A DNA stretch of 64,000 nt, taken from the NCBI GenBank assembly GCA_949825045.1, contig OX463827.1, positions 1,138,501 through 1,202,500 on the forward strand. Reading direction: 5' to 3'. Positions within the stretch are counted from its first letter, which is position 1. Every line of letters begins with the position of its first letter. Below the pieces are notes generated by a model. That model worked only from the letters and a program-made list of their open reading frames with translations, did not search any database and was not told the DNA's origin. Positions 41,999 through 55,649 of this stretch are shown here, piece after piece. Origin of the DNA: Argyresthia goedartella (Eukaryota > Arthropoda > Insecta > Lepidoptera > Argyresthiidae). The translations under genes and the position numbers were made by a program.

Positions 41999-43153
41999 TG
42001 TAGTGTTATGCTACTTACATGTAATTTTCCAGGATGTTCAGCTGGATACTTGCTGAGCTGCATAGCCGTATATTTTGTTCACCTTTATTTTCATAGGACC
42101 CTGTAACGTTTTAAACCATAAGAACACATTAACAAATAATTTTCGCATCATATTTTCACACTATCAGCACTTCTAAATCGATAGCGAAGGGGTTTACCTT
42201 TGGTGACCTTGTATTTGGCTTTCTCCAAAACTCTGCAATCTCGGGCTTCGTGCGCGCTGGTGCGCTACCCTTTTATTTTTAGCTGTTATGTAATTTTGGC
42301 TATGTGAACTTGTTCATTTTTCTATTACGAGCCTGAAACCAAAATCTGACATTTATTATGTTGTTGTTTATCTGGTTGTCATGGCAATGTCCATTCAAAC
42401 TCGTTAGCGGTCTGATATGTTTGCTTCAATACTTTTACAAAAATACTTTTCCTCTCTTGGCCACTCACAAAAATTGCTTTTAATTTAAATAATTTTTAGA
42501 ACTCTCCAAAAAGGGTATAAGAGCGGAACATTTCTGAAATTCGAGAGTCTCACTTCAGTTCTCGAACAAGAAGAATCACCTAAAGGCCTTATCCCGGGGT
42601 CGCACTGGCCCGGGATCCTGCGAGCCGCTACTGCAACGCCTTCTGACTTGGCGAGTCTCAACCCTGGTCAGCGCTTCGTTGAGTCTTCACTTCACCTGCC
42701 CGTTCTCGGCTACACCTGCACCCTGATCAGCGCTTCGTTGAAGTCTCCACTTCACCTGCCCGTCCTCGGCTACACCTGCTCATCAAGTGACTTCAGGCCG
42801 ACACGTTACCAGGGCCCCTACTCCTGCTGCTCGTCGGGGTCTGATGATCGATAGGCCCCCGGCCATACAACTCCGACAGCAACTCCTACATCGCCCACCA
42901 GTGCCTTCACTGACCGGTCCACCAGACGCCTACTGCATCATCGGTCTCCTACTCTCCGTGTCCTCCGCTTCCTTTTTTTTTTATTATCTAGACATCTATA
43001 TTTTATAAAACCTGTCCCACCTCATTCATCCTCATCTTCCTTTCATTTTTTTAAATTAATTCATTGTATATAATCCTAATAAACTATCATTTCTAAATTT
43101 TATCCTGGTTGTTTTCTGTTAGGTTCTGGTTAGGTAAATATCTTTACACGACA
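41999..43153 (+). repeat. Gypsy 3' LTR, copy 2 (1155 bp)
   Basis: TG...CA, followed by the target duplication GTAG. Closer to the 3' LTR of copy 1 than to its own 5' LTR at several diagnostic bases (for example 'ttacatgtaat' versus 'ttaaatgtcat' near the start), as expected if the element was duplicated or is allelic after insertion. Confidence 0.93.
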
Positions 43154-44289
43154 GTAGATCATCCGCTAAAGGTGATCCAGAGAAGCTGCCAAAGAAATTG
43201 GAGCCACCCATACTCAGGTACTTAAAGTCTTGAAAAAGTATAAGTGGAAATGTTATCGTGATGGTCGGTTGGTTCAAATATTACATCCTGGAGATCCTGA
43301 GAGACGACTACAATTTTGTCAACCCGTGCTAACAGAAATTGCCCGTAACCCGAATTTTTTGAGTGACATTGTGTGGTCTGACGAAACCAACTTTAGTAAT
43401 AATGGCATGTACAACCGCCGCAATAACCATTATTGGTCTAGAGTAAATCCTGTTCGTGTTCATGAAACTAACAGTCAAGTAAGATTTTCTTTCAACGTTT
43501 GGTGCGGTATAATGAGAAATATGGTTGTGTTAATCCACATTTATGAAGGGCTTCTAAACTCGGAACTTCGAAATGAGTTCAATGTTTTACCCGAGGATGA
43601 GCGAAACCGTGTAATATTACAGCAAGATGGTGCTCCAGCCCATAACAGCAGAATCACCGCAGCCTATCTTAATAACAATTTCAGGACCTGGATCGGTACA
43701 AACGGCACAATCCGATGGCCTGCAAGATCACCAGACCTCACCCCTCTGGATTTTTTTTTATGGGGATATGTAAAAAATTAAGTTCACCTAAAATCCTATG
43801 CAACTGTGAACGACTTGAGGGCTGAGGTTTACAGTACAATTTTTCATATTCACCACAACACGCTAATAAAGGCTACTGAAAAAGAGATCCTTAGAAGAAT
43901 AAATTTATGTATTCAACGAGATCGGAGCCCATTTCGAATAACTAATTAGTTAGCTTTTACATGTTTTTAGGTAAATAATAAAATAAGGTTTGAGATTTCA
44001 TGTTTTCTTTTCATTTTATTTACTATGTTTGTCTCTAGTCTCTGTCATCTCTCTAGATGTGATCCTTATGATTGACCTTGTCGATTGACGCCATAAAAGT
44101 ACAGAATTATTTTTTTTTCGAATTTTAGCCGGTTCGATTCCTGGTTTTGGCAAGTGTATTTTTCAAAATCTTTGAATGCAGTTTTGTTTCTTTTCAAAAA
44201 TAAAGGAATGTTTCCTTTGAGGGAAATTTGCTACCTCCATTATTTGGAGTACTTGCCCTCCAGGTGGTGTCACAAGATTCCACCCTGTA
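43154..44289 (+). mobile_element. DD40D Tc1/mariner transposon, 3' half, copy 2
   Basis: It repeats 5261-6344. The terminal region is about 50 bp longer than in copy 1 around 44028-44135 and there matches the reverse complement of 32230-32330 throughout. Copy 1 therefore has a deletion. Ends at TA, 44288-44289. Confidence 0.85.
43176..43949 (+). pseudogene. DD40D transposase fragment, copy 2
   Basis: Same catalytic fragment as 5283-6056, with D in VWSDETNF, QQDGAPAHNS and TPLDFF. The Lys-to-TAA stop at 43779-43781 is shared with copy 1, and the frame then continues to TAG at 43947-43949. This copy keeps Glu after the first Asp, the usual family residue. The N-terminus is missing at the Gypsy junction. 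Confidence 0.88.
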
Positions 44290-45777
44290 TAATAATAATA
44301 ATATTAATGTCCCCACCGAGGTCGGGCCTTTTCCCGGATACGAGTAAGATTGAGCCATACTCCACCATGCTGGCTCAGTGTGGGTTGATGGAGTGGTGTC
44401 GGGCTAGTGGCCAACCCGCGTGTCAGATGTTTTCAAGCTGCCCTAGTAGGGTGTCTGACCACCACCACCTCTAATGACCTACTACCACCGAGTAGCGAAA
44501 GTATAAAGAGTATAAAACCTATAACCAGCGGGTGGTGGTTAATACGCTTCTATCGATTCGACTTAATGCATGCACAGCAGCGAGGTAATTTATGTAATTT
44601 GTATATTTTTTGGAATGTGCTAATTAACCCCTTTAACTTGATACCTGACACGTCCCTGTTCAAATACATTTTCCTTTAATCCATGTCTATATGACCTCTA
44701 AAGGGCGCCATTTTGAATTTAGTGTGACGTCACATAACCTTTAAGTAGTGGACGATCTAGACGCAACAAAATATCCCTCATTTATACAATTCTGATGAGT
44801 AGTTTAGATTTTCTGGGGGAACAGATGAACACTTATACATACATTGGCTTGGCCGGAGTCGGGAAAAAAGGGTCTTTACCAATGGGTAGAGGACTAACAT
44901 AGGAACATAACTTATTATTTTTATAACGATTAAATAAATAACAGATTACCGAATTATTCGAAGTATTCGAACCCGGTGCAAAATTGTAAAAAATATAAAT
45001 TGTAAAACAGATTTTGTGATAACTTCGGGGCACTTTTCCATCGAACAAAGATAATGAAATAACGTTTATAAGTATTTCCGCTCACGAATGCGCAAGGTGA
45101 CAATCATGATCAATAACCTATTATAAAAAAAACAGCTTAAATACACCTATTTTATTGCTTTAGGATGTTTTGGCCTAATGCGCCACCTTAAGTACACAAA
45201 TGAAGTATTATGTAAAGAGACAGTAAAGCGCTGGCAAATCATTTCCCTAGCTGTTCGCGGTTTATATAGAATCGGTCAGTAAACTTGGTTGGTATTGAGG
45301 AGTCCTAAAATAACAGAGATTTATGGGCTTGTTGCCTCAGTAGGCATAGAACAACTGACCTAAACAAATATAAGTACATTAATAATAGGTACTCATTCGA
45401 GTTAAAAACTGAGAAACCGTACGCCAAGAGAATATAGGTTATGTTTATACATAAATGCCATCTTTACTTCCAGGATCCCTCAGGTATATAGAGATAAATT
45501 TCGTTTCAAAATAAACTCATACACGCAACATCAGCAGAAGCAACAATGATCCATAAATCACGGAGATTGTAAAACGATAAGTCGTCCGCATCCACCCCGG
45601 AGCCTCACAACGGCGGTCCTCGCTAAATAAGAAAAATAAGACAACCACTAAAGTTTTTTTGGTCATACTGTGCTGTATCACTGATGTGAGTGGTAAGAAG
45701 TGGACCGTAGAAAGAATAAGTTCAATGACATCTCAACGGCAGTCCACATTTGACATAACATAACATAACATAGCGTC
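44290..45777. other. SINE-like repeat and stretch with no gene, copy 2
   Basis: Repeats 6346-7850, including the SINE-body-like part at 44291-44545 and TGACGTCA near 44727. It lacks the hairpin found at 7846-7880 in copy 1. Confidence 0.6.
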
Positions 45778-46010
45778 AGCCACTTTGAGCCGTTATTCAA
45801 TACTCCATTTTACGTGACAGAGGGCTAGCCCATCGCCGCAGCCATGGAGTAATGAAGGTTCCTCACGATGTTTTCCATCACCGCTAGAACGTCCGTATAA
45901 TGTACTTAAGATGAATTGATTATCTCATTGTTACATGGTCAGGAATCGAACCTGCATCTCGTGTGTGAGAAGCCAGCGTGAAACCCATTAGACCACGGAG
46001 CTCTTTCAAA
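45778..46010 (-). repeat. tRNA-derived SINE-like repeat, copy 2
   Basis: Counterpart of 7900-8105 with box B 'aggaatcgaacctgcatctc' at about 45945. Confidence 0.6.
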
Positions 46011-46069
46011 TTTGAAATTACAGATATTTCAGGCATATGGGTCAGCAAGAGTCGACTTGTTACAGATGC

Positions 46070-46944
46070 CTAATGTACGACAGGTTGAAAGCAGTGTTAG
46101 AATAGGATCTGAAAGATTGGACCTCGTTGAAGACACAATCTTTCTCGGAATCACTATAGATTCGAAACTTCAATGGGGTCCTCACATAACTAATCTCGCA
46201 CGAAGACTTAGCTCAGCCGCTTTTGCGGTCAGACAAATCAGATATCTTACAGATGTTGAAACTGCCAGATTGGTTTACTTTAGTTATTTTCACAGTATTA
46301 TGTCTTATGGAATATTGCTCTGGGGGAGAGCAGCAGATATAAATACGATATTTTTCTTACAAAAAAGGGCGATCAGGGCGATATATCAATTAGATGCTAG
46401 AGAATCATTAAGAGAAAAATTCAAAGAAATTAATATACTTACGGTTACCTGTCAATATATATACGAGAATATCATGCATGTAAGAAAAAACATAGCTTTA
46501 TTTAAAATTGTAGGTGATAGCCATACAATTAACACTAGAAATAAAAATAGGTTAGCACTACCATTATTTAGACTAAGTAAAGTAGGCACATCATTCATGG
46601 GGCACTGTATTCGCTTCTACAGTAAAATACCACAGGAATCATTGATCCTTCCTGAAAAGAGGTTCAAAAACTATGTTAAAAATGAGCTGATAAGAAAGTC
46701 CTATTATAGTATTAAGGAATACTTAGATGACAAAACTGCATGGTCCATACCATCTCAGCGCACAGAAATTCGACGAGGGGCGATGGATCAAGTCTATCAC
46801 TCGCCGGCGAATTTCCTTAGACCGAAACCAGTACCTGTTGCAAAGTCACTTTTAAAAAAAAAAGGTATGGGGGAGTTTCCGTTGCCGTTACTTCTTAACC
46901 CCGAGGCCCACCTTCCGAAACGGTGTAGTCTTTTTTTTATATAA
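46070..46944 (+). CDS. LINE ORF2 C-terminal fragment (about 290 codons)
   Basis: Open from the truncation point to TAA at 46942-46944. It reads NVRQVESSV, FLGITIDSKLQWGPHI, ARLVYFSYFHSIMSYGILLWG and QKRAIRAIYQL, the thumb and C-terminal region after the RT active site in CR1/Jockey-type elements. The RT catalytic box lies upstream and is not present. The in-frame extension back to 46012 is host sequence and not part of the gene. It is similar in order to the decayed copies at 25430-26080 and 15764-16057. Confidence 0.85.
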
Positions 46945-47046
46945 AAAAAGTTGACTTGTAGTTATAAGTAAGTATAATTTTGACGTTGAATAAGATAATT
47001 TATTTATTTATATTCAATAAAAAAATGACTCTGACTCTGACTCTGC
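46070..47046 (+). mobile_element. 5'-truncated LINE insertion private to copy 2
   Basis: Absent at the matching site of copy 1 (8169/8170). It begins CTAATGTACGAC in the middle of ORF2 and ends in three copies of ctgact after AATAAAAAAATGA, so it has a short tandem 3' tail. At most 3 bases (TGC) are repeated at the ends, so the target duplication is minimal or absent. It is a recent insertion by its open frame. Confidence 0.9.
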
Positions 47047-47708
47047 ATGTCGTTTTTACACTTGTTTTCAAGGCACACATAAATAAAAACAATTATTCAC
47101 CAAGCTTTCTAAATTGCTTACAAAACATTCATAAATCGCTATTACCAATTCGGGACGTTTCGTATCGGTCTTAAGTTTGAATTGAAAAATGATCCAGCCA
47201 AAGGCTTTATCGTGATTTAGACTTAGTAATTGACTTTTGATCCATTTTAGTGGATTAAATAGTGTAAGCTCATTTCACCACAAATTAATCGTATGCTGTT
47301 TTTCAAAGTTTTGAGGCTGCGATCGATTTAAAGGGATGGTCGAAATTGACGAAAAAATGTCTATCTAAAATATACGACTGAAGAAAGTGGGAAAACTTTT
47401 ATGGAACGAAAGACGTATGAATAAAATCCTAGCTGCAGACATCTTCACAGCTCAAGGCAGTCATCCGTCTACCCGTCGAGTGTCGAGACAACATGGACCC
47501 ATCACTCAGCATCTTCAACACTATCATTAGCCTGTATTACCAGGTGATAAAGTCTACTTCTGCTCGCGCGAAACTGAACAAAAAAAGGTTGGCAAGGTGT
47601 AGTCATATCTGTCAGAGTCGCTCGCACTCTCTGTCACTCAAATGAGAACGTTCACAGCTGAATCTTCAGCTCAGCTCTTTACGTAGAAAAAAATAAATAA
47701 ATGGAGCC

Positions 47709-47815
47709 TTACCACAAAAAATAAACTACTGTTCAACTCTTGTTTAAAAGACAAAAACGTATGGGATTTGACGTTTGTTTTGAGGTTAAACGCTGTTTAA
47801 TATTTTTTGTAGTAA
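47709..47815 (+). mobile_element. MITE (TTACCACAAAAAAT family), copy 2
   Basis: Duplicate of 8831-8936; the right end reads AGTAA instead of GGTAA. Confidence 0.7.
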
Positions 47816-49098
47816 CACGGTGAAAGATTTAGTAATTCGTAGCTTTGTTACATCTAACTGACAGAATTGAGCTAATCCCACGAAACTGTTAGAAATTTCT
47901 AATTCTCTCAACATTGTTCTTGCGATGAATAGCCGTTTACGTGAAAGGTATCAAGAAGTTCGTTTACTTGCCTCTAAGTAAGTTGGTGAGTACTTAAACT
48001 TTTCGGTGACTAATTTGTGAGTTAATCAATAAATGAAAGAAACTTTGTTGAACTACAAATCTAAACTCATTAGCGGCATGAATATTACAGCAATTAAAGC
48101 GCAAGTTTGTTCAGTAAGTAACTAAACAAACAAACAAACAAGTAGTGTCATTTAAACGCCATTAATTTTCTGAAGTTCACTCGGAATTTCTTGATAGTTG
48201 GTTGGATGGCTAAATGTGGCACGGAGAAGAGACAGACAAAGGAAAATTTCTTTAATAAAACATGTAACATTTCAGAACTGTAATATACAACTTTTTCTAT
48301 GCAAGTATATTTCCGTAAATGTCTATTAAGTGCCCTGATTTTAATGAAATAAAATTAGGTGACAAATTAGAGGAGAAAAGAAATTCGGTGAAATATATTT
48401 CATGCGCGTAGTCAGAATACCCTGCTTCAAGAGGGTCTGCCTACGTGCAGGAACTACGTAATCCCTACCTGCGACCGCGAAGCACTTGGAACTAATCCAG
48501 ACCTCCTGACGTCCGACGAGACAGTGACTGAAGCCCCTCTGTGCCTCGCGTGACGCGTGACGTCACCGACGTGACACACATACACGAGTGACGTGCCGAC
48601 CATTTTTCATTTGGGCTCACGCGCCGCGTGCGTGTCGTCTGCTAACTTATTGCGTTGGATTTGGTCGTGATATCCTGAAACTTGTAGAGTACTTTTATGG
48701 AAATAATATCTGATTTTGTTCCACCAATATCACAGCACCACGACTTTTCTTCCTTTTCCTGAAGAAAACCCAGCGTTATACGTTCAAACTTTTACTATTG
48801 TAAGATACACACTACGAATTTATCTTAATTATTCTGCTGTGGTGGTTTCATGATTCATATGTTTCAATAACCATGACAAGTCTTTCAGAGTCACATATGG
48901 CTGTTGGAGATAAGATAAGATTGGCAAAAAAGATTAGATTTGTCAAACGTGTATGTAAATTTGCCAATCTTGAAAAAAAAATAACGCATTTTCTTCATTA
49001 GAATAATCAGATCATTTTCTTTATATTATGCTTTATTCGACCATGTTTATTATTTCAAGACACAAATTTATATAATATGTCATCGTAAGATAATCAAA
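47816..49098. other. Stretch with no gene, copy 2
   Basis: Duplicate of 8937-10227, including the CpG-rich patch with TGACGTCA near 48560. Confidence 0.5.
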
Positions 49099-49415
49099 AC
49101 TGTTAGTTGATAAGCTAACGCGTTAGTTGATCAACTATCGACAGATAGTAAACCAGACCGAAAGGGTTTAGAATTTACGTTTCTTTTGTTCTTACATGTC
49201 AACCTAACACGAATACAATTCGGGGGCGAGCGCAGCGAAGCCCCCTCTAGTCTTTACCTAAGCTACCGCAGTGTTTGCCCTGGTGTTTCGTTTGCAATTC
49301 AAGTTTAAACCAGGTTTACTATTTAACGGTTTCAACAATTAGTTTATCAACTAACGCGTCATACAGTAAGCAGTACGCTACAGTTTACTATCTGTCGATA
49401 GCTGACCAACCAACG
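49099..49415 (+). mobile_element. MITE with GC hairpin core, copy 2
   Basis: Duplicate of 10228-10543, with the core in the same orientation as copy 1 (49222-49245). Confidence 0.75.
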
Positions 49416-50940
49416 AGAAAAATAAAGTAATGTAGATCGCATACGATCTATATATGTAGTTCACTTAATAATAAAGGGAGCACTAAATCCCATGTTCACA
49501 TACTATAGGTATTACTATATAGGTAGGTAGATCATAAGTTGGTTAGGTACGTTAAATTTCGTATGTTCTTAGGCCTAGTTTCTTAATAAGTTTATCCTCG
49601 TTGTCATATTCTGAGGTAATATAGGTACCAATATAACTTGAGTCCGTTCACTTCAAAATACTTATAGCCAGGTCTTAAATTTCCTCCTCTACTGCGGTCT
49701 ATCGGGCTATTAAGTCCAGCTCGGAGAGTCTCCGTCTGAGTCTGACTAGCCCCTAAGCACCCGCATCTCCTCAAGAATCGCCTAAAACATTCAGCCGCAC
49801 TAGTACAAGTCGAGTGTGAAGATGACGTCATCACTCGTGGACTGACGTCAATGAAGCTCTTCAAATGGTAAGTAAAGTAGGGGAATGAAAGCTAATAAGT
49901 AGTTGTGTCGCTTCTCTTCGTAAACATGCTTTATTATTATTATATACTTTCATTCTTGATGCGTCTGTAAAGATATGGAGCAACTCCTTTTCGCCGCCTT
50001 TTTTATGAGAACCTTATAACCTCGTTACGTTACCTACCCAGATAGCATCCATCACCCGGATGCTTAGATCATGGTCGAATGCTCTAAGCCCGGATGTAAC
50101 ATAAAACTGTAGTTTCATGATGTATGATGAAAAACTTCCAATAGTAGTTATTGAAGCGCAAACATCGTTTTGCTATCCTATAGAAAGCAGCTTAGTTCTT
50201 GGTATCCCACAAAAGTAAAGGTCGTAAACATTTCCTCATAAATCTTACCGGTTATTGTAAAAGTTTTTCGGAATTTAATCTCCTATCAACTCGTAAAATA
50301 TTTATACACCTTTGTGTTACAATCGGAATCCGCCATTTGATTTTTAAAAACAGACAATGTTCCTATCTTATGCACTTGGTTTGCTGAAAAATATATCGTG
50401 TTACAACATTGTTATAAAATATGAGTTTTCCTATATTTTTGTTATAAATAAATAGGAAAAGTGCAAGTATATTTTTACTGCAAAATGTAGAACCGAAAAC
50501 ATAAAATCTATAAATAAAATTAAAAATAACTCATTATACAAGAAAAAGAAGAAAAAAAAAGTTATGAAATGAATCCGCCAAACTGAAAAAACATTTATAA
50601 AAATAAACCGCTCCCCAAGAAACTGCCGCACCAAAGGTGCGTATTACACATTTATAAGTTATAAATTACAAGCGTTCCGAGAAAGATTCTCTACAAACTG
50701 GCAGATTTCTAATACCAGCCTGCTCATTCTGACGGCTTGTTTAACAACGCTACGTGACGTCATTAAACCATTAACCACTATAGCAATAAACTGGAAACGT
50801 GTTGAATCTCAACCCGGCTGCACTGATAGCACCCCTCACATCTAGACAAGCTACACTATCACGTAACCCTAAATGGACTTATCATAGAGACTAAATCATG
50901 CTGGAATGATGTAGCTTTCCTTGAGCGCGCTGGCAGTAGT
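49416..50940. other. Stretch with no confident gene, copy 2
   Basis: Duplicate of 10544-12060. The 86-codon minus-strand ORF (49604-49864) is identical to that of copy 1 and has no recognisable domain. Confidence 0.5.
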
Positions 50941-51049
50941 ATTTGCATGCGGGCGTGGCCTGCAGGAGCGAGCGCAGCCGCTCTGTCTCTGCGAGCACGG
51001 AGGTTGAATATTTATAACCTCGACGGCACCAAAGAGGATATCAGCTCAG
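50941..51049 (+). promoter_or_regulatory. Candidate core promoter, copy 2
   Basis: ATTTGCAT (50941-50948), GGGCGTGGC, TATTTATAA (51009-51017) and TCAGCTCAG (51041-51049), all kept relative to copy 1. Confidence 0.35.
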
Positions 51050-52818
51050 CAAGCACGATCTATGATGCACTTACAACCGGCTATGGTTACAAACTTGCAG
51101 TGATGAAGTGAATTGATAGCTTATAGACCGTTGAGTGTTATCAGCTGAACGATCTATTTTCAAAAGACGATTATAACCTTTAATCGAGCCTGAGCGTGCC
51201 GAATTTTTCACTGGTTTTCGAATGTATTAGGTTGAGAATTTGGTGGTAATATCCCCTTGCCTTATTAAGGATTTCCTGCTAAAAGATGAACGGTGGATGA
51301 AAGTAGGTAGCAAAACAAAGCTGTGCAGTGACAGTGTCTGCTTGTGAGGGTACACAAAGGATAAGGACGTTGAACTTTTGTTGGGTTGGTTTGTACAAAT
51401 CCCTTTATTTAATTTGAAAGCCCGCATCGTCACGTTAACTTTGTTTCATGTCCGAGTACAGCAAAACAACAGCATGTACTTACTTACTGTGTGAAGTGTG
51501 TTGATGGGATATACATATATATAACGTTTCTTATGAGTAGTAAAGCTTCACGTATGGTACTGTAGGGATCTAAGCACTATACGATCACTGCCTATACTTG
51601 AATTTGCCAGCCCTACCGATTAGGTATATTAGGTAAAGACTTTTATATATGAATTTGATCTTTTATTTTTGAATATATGGTTACACTTTGTATAAAAGGG
51701 ATCGAACTGGCTCGATAGCCATTACGCTAATCCTCACTATTCACTATATAATTTAGCTCAGTCGCAGGCCGAAGCCTAAGGTGAAGTGTGTCACATTGAC
51801 TTCTCACATCCAAGCCTCTTTCTTTTTAAAACTATAAAATAAGTAACAGTGTCAAAGTGAACACCCACTCTAAAGAGGCCCGTATACAATATAATCGCAT
51901 AAACAAATATCGAACCTTACAGTAGCCTATGTTGTTGACCAAAATCATAACTAATAAATATCTAAAAAGTTAAAAAGTAGAATAGTCTCGAAATAATATT
52001 TCAGGCATTTTCCATCAATTCTTGACTGAATTCGTTCCCTAACTACAAGTTTATGTACGAGTATAATAAAGTTTAGCGTATAATATGTTCTCCTATAACA
52101 TACGTAAGTACCTATGTTTGCAACTACTAAAATTCATACCTTTGAAGTATATTTAACTTTCATAATGGCTCTACACTGACTTCTACCACGAGAACGTCAG
52201 AACATCCACTTACGTTCTTGCCGTTTCAAATGAACGTTTTTGCTGCTCGTATTATACGCCCAAAGGTTGATGCCAGAAAACAAGCGAGATTTTTACTTGC
52301 GAAACTTTATCCTTAATCTACACTTTCAAGATACCTACTTATCACTAGTTATTGCCGAGAAAATATTGCTCTTTTGTCAATAACGAAGTTGTTTGTGGGT
52401 CGGAGGGTTGGCATTAAAAGGTCTTAACTCTGCCTTGTGACTGGGTGGTTTGATATCCGTGATTAGACAGTCGAACCACAAGTTTATTTTTGGTACGACT
52501 TTATATCTTGCCCTCTCAACGTTGAACCACCAGGAAAATGAAATCCTCGTGGGACGGATTCGGTAGGTAGTCAAATCTACATTTTAAGATGTCATCGATG
52601 TCATGGCACAGCCACGAAATCGATGACGTCGGTGACGGGGATAGGATTGAAAAAGACGTTCAATGATGTGTAGTAAGCTATGACACGTAAATACATTGTC
52701 TAATTTAGAAAATAATTAAGAAGCTTATGTTATAATAATGAAATCTTTATATCGTCCATCACCTATTTTATTTCTATTTTTTACTTTTCACCAAAATATA
52801 GCAGTGTATTATAGATAC
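51050..52818. other. Stretch with no gene, copy 2
   Basis: Duplicate of 12181-13941; no supported coding sequence. Confidence 0.5.
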
Positions 52819-52824
52819 TACACA

Positions 52825-52875
<51 letters not shown>

Positions 52876-52904
52876 ACACACACACTCACACACGCACGCA
52901 CACA
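52819..52904 (+). repeat. (CA)n microsatellite, copy 2
   Basis: Counterpart of 13942-14024 with slightly different length and interruptions. Confidence 0.95.
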
Positions 52905-54068
52905 TGCTATCACTACACGCACAAACTCACACGCGCACTCATATCCGCAAATATCAAAACGTAAACGTAAAAATGTGTATTTAATATCTTCTAAATTATG
53001 TACCTTCCCACTTTTTTTATATTCACGTTCACCAAAACGTAGTAGCAAATACCCATTGTTTTAAAAAAAAAACATCTCTGTATCTCGAGAGGTGGAGGCC
53101 AGGGGATCCATGGCACGGGGTTTTACCTATTTTGGATTCCTGACTCCCACTGCTTCTTAGACTGCATGATTACTAGTTTGACCTACCTACTATACCTACA
53201 ATATGTATTGTGTTCTTGGGAGAAAATAAATAAATTTTTCATTGATTCAATTTTTCATTCATTCATTTCATTTCATTCATTCATTCAATTTCGTTCTGAG
53301 TTTCTGAGAGAAAAAAACGGGTAACTGTACTGAGCTGATGGGAAACACGACGAGTCTATGATTGATTATGATAATGATGAACAAGCGGAGTGGGGATCAA
53401 ATTGCATGTTGGTAAGTTGTTCGTTATCTCCGTTGCCATCACCGTCGTCCACCATGGCAGGGCCGCCACAACATTTAAAATCAACCTCTAAAAATCGCTC
53501 CATATTCAAAATCATAGCCTCTCCGTGCACTATGTCCTCCATGATGCATCGTTGTGTAACTTTTAACGAGCTTGTATGATCTCTCGAGCTCACAGCGCAG
53601 CCACGCCCAGTCCAGGACCACTCTCAGACGCCGATTTATTCATGCCGCTTAGTTCCCGCTTGCTCAGCCACTTTGCTAGCGGCATGCAGCTACGTGCTGC
53701 TAGCAAAATGGCGGTCCAATGATAATGACGCGATCAACGGTCCACTTTAGGTCAACTATGTCAAATCCCTTAATAAGCATGCTTATACCTTATTAAGAGA
53801 TGTTTTCATTGCTTTTGAATTTATGACCAAGTCATTATAAATTAGAAATTTGGTGGAAATTGATGTCCCCGGGCCTTATTATAAATAATTTGGCGGTGAA
53901 GAATATAACTTTAGGCAAGTAATGGATAAAATAAGGTAATAGTCAGAGATAAGTCACTTATGAAGTTCTACCCTCATCCGTTATTCGATCAGGAATAAGA
54001 TGATATGTTAGCTAACAAAAATATTGATATATTAAACCTCGCTTGCAATCTTAATCTGGTGCCGATGC
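52905..54068. other. Stretch with no gene, copy 2
   Basis: Duplicate of 14025-15188, including the ATTC-rich tract and the 'ttgctagc' inverted repeat near 53680-53710. Confidence 0.5.
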
Positions 54069-55649
54069 AAGTTCAAGTTCAAGTTCAAAGATTTTTATTC
54101 AAAATAGCACAAAATTTTAGACTTAATGAACGCCATAACATAATCAAGCAAGCATAATAAAACATTAGGTAGGTGCGTTATTATTAATATATAATATATA
54201 GGGTGCAATAAACTGGTTTAATGCCAGATGTCAGTGTCTTGTAAAAAGTCATTATTTTTGTAGTATGACTTTGTGCACAAAGTGTGCTTTACTCATTTTT
54301 TGAATCGAGCTTCAGTTAAGTTTTGTATTTCTTGTGGAAGTTTATTTTAGAAGCGTATACAGTTCCCATAACAGAACTACTAACTTTTGTGAGTCTGAAC
54401 ATTGGAAAAGAAAGCTTATGTTTATTTCTAGTTTACACTTTGTGGTGGCTATCAATGGTTTTAAAGCTACTGAAATTTTTCCTCACAAACTTTATGTTTT
54501 TATAGATATATTGCCTTGCAACTGTTAAGATGTTGGTTTCTTTGAAGAAATCTGTCAGAGACTCTCTACTACCTAGCTTATAAATAAATCGGATCGTTCT
54601 CTTCTGAAAAATGACGATGGTCTCAATGTCAGCAGCCCGACTTCATAGTAGCATGCCGTAGGACATAATGCTATGGAAATAACTAAAATATACAAGCCTA
54701 GCAGTCGCAACGTCAGTCAATTCTCTGATTTTGCATTTTGCATTTTTGGGTTTGACAGTACAGAGGTTAACTGCATATACTGCGGAGCTAAGTCTATGTG
54801 CTAATTTTACAATATGGGGACCCCACTGTATTTTGACATCCATAGTGATACCGAGAAATACAGTTTCATCTGCAAGTTTTTCTTTCCCCGATACAATGTT
54901 ACTCTCAACTTGCCTTACATTACAATTCAGAAGCAAGTTATTGGCAGTAAACCAGTCTATTACTCGAGAGCATTATTTGTTTCCGGTGAGGTATTTTCTT
55001 GCCTTCTAATTTAAAAAATTAATGACGTGTCATCATCATCATGAATGGCAAATCATTTACATACACGAGGAAAAGGAACGGACCCAGAATAGATCCCTGT
55101 GGGACTCCCATCTTCACCTGAGAACCCGACGATTTTGTCCTATTATTGTCAGCTTTTTGAACCCTCCCTTCTAAATACGATCTCATAAGCTTAGAGCTAT
55201 TGCCTTTTATGCCGTAGTGTTTTCGCTTTAAGAGCAATGATTCGAGGTCTACAAAGACAAATTCCTTGGACAGGTCACAAAAAACAGCTATAGCGTCCTT
55301 ACGATCTTCCCACGTATTAAAAATATGTTTAACTAACATGAACCAGCACCTGTTGTCGACCACCCTTTTGTAAATCTAAACTGCTGTCTAAGGAGAATTT
55401 GATGCGCATTGAAATGCGCCAGCAACTGACCCATTATAATCTTCTCAAATATTTTACTCAATGCGGGTAGAACCGAGATGATCTTTTTGGGGTCAAATTT
55501 GTGTGGTCATCCCTATCGCCGCTTCTAATTAAAGGTACTAGCCTGCTGTGTTTCACGAGATCAGGGAAAGTACTCTCATCTACACATTTATTGAAGATTT
55601 TAGCTAAATGTGGGGTAAGTTCGTCTATCACAGAGCTAATCATTTTACT
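54069..55649 (-). pseudogene. Decayed CR1/Jockey-type LINE, copy 2
   Basis: Duplicate of 15189-16770 with the same three frame blocks (55643-55458, 55363-55019, 54936-54643) and the same loss of the RT catalytic box. One useful difference: FHSIMSYGML here against FHSIMSYVML in copy 1. Gly matches the related element at 46070, so the change is in copy 1. Confidence 0.85.

Larger units (their letters stand above)
34799..43153 (+). mobile_element. Ty3/Gypsy LTR retrotransposon, full-length copy 2
   Basis: 5' LTR 34799-35950, primer binding site, gag, frameshift site, pol, polypurine tract and 3' LTR 41999-43153, with GTAG on both sides (34795-34798, 43154-43157). It carries a nested piggyBac-like element. 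No env. It has several stops and frameshifts, so it is non-autonomous now, though LTRs and cis signals are present. Confidence 0.96.
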
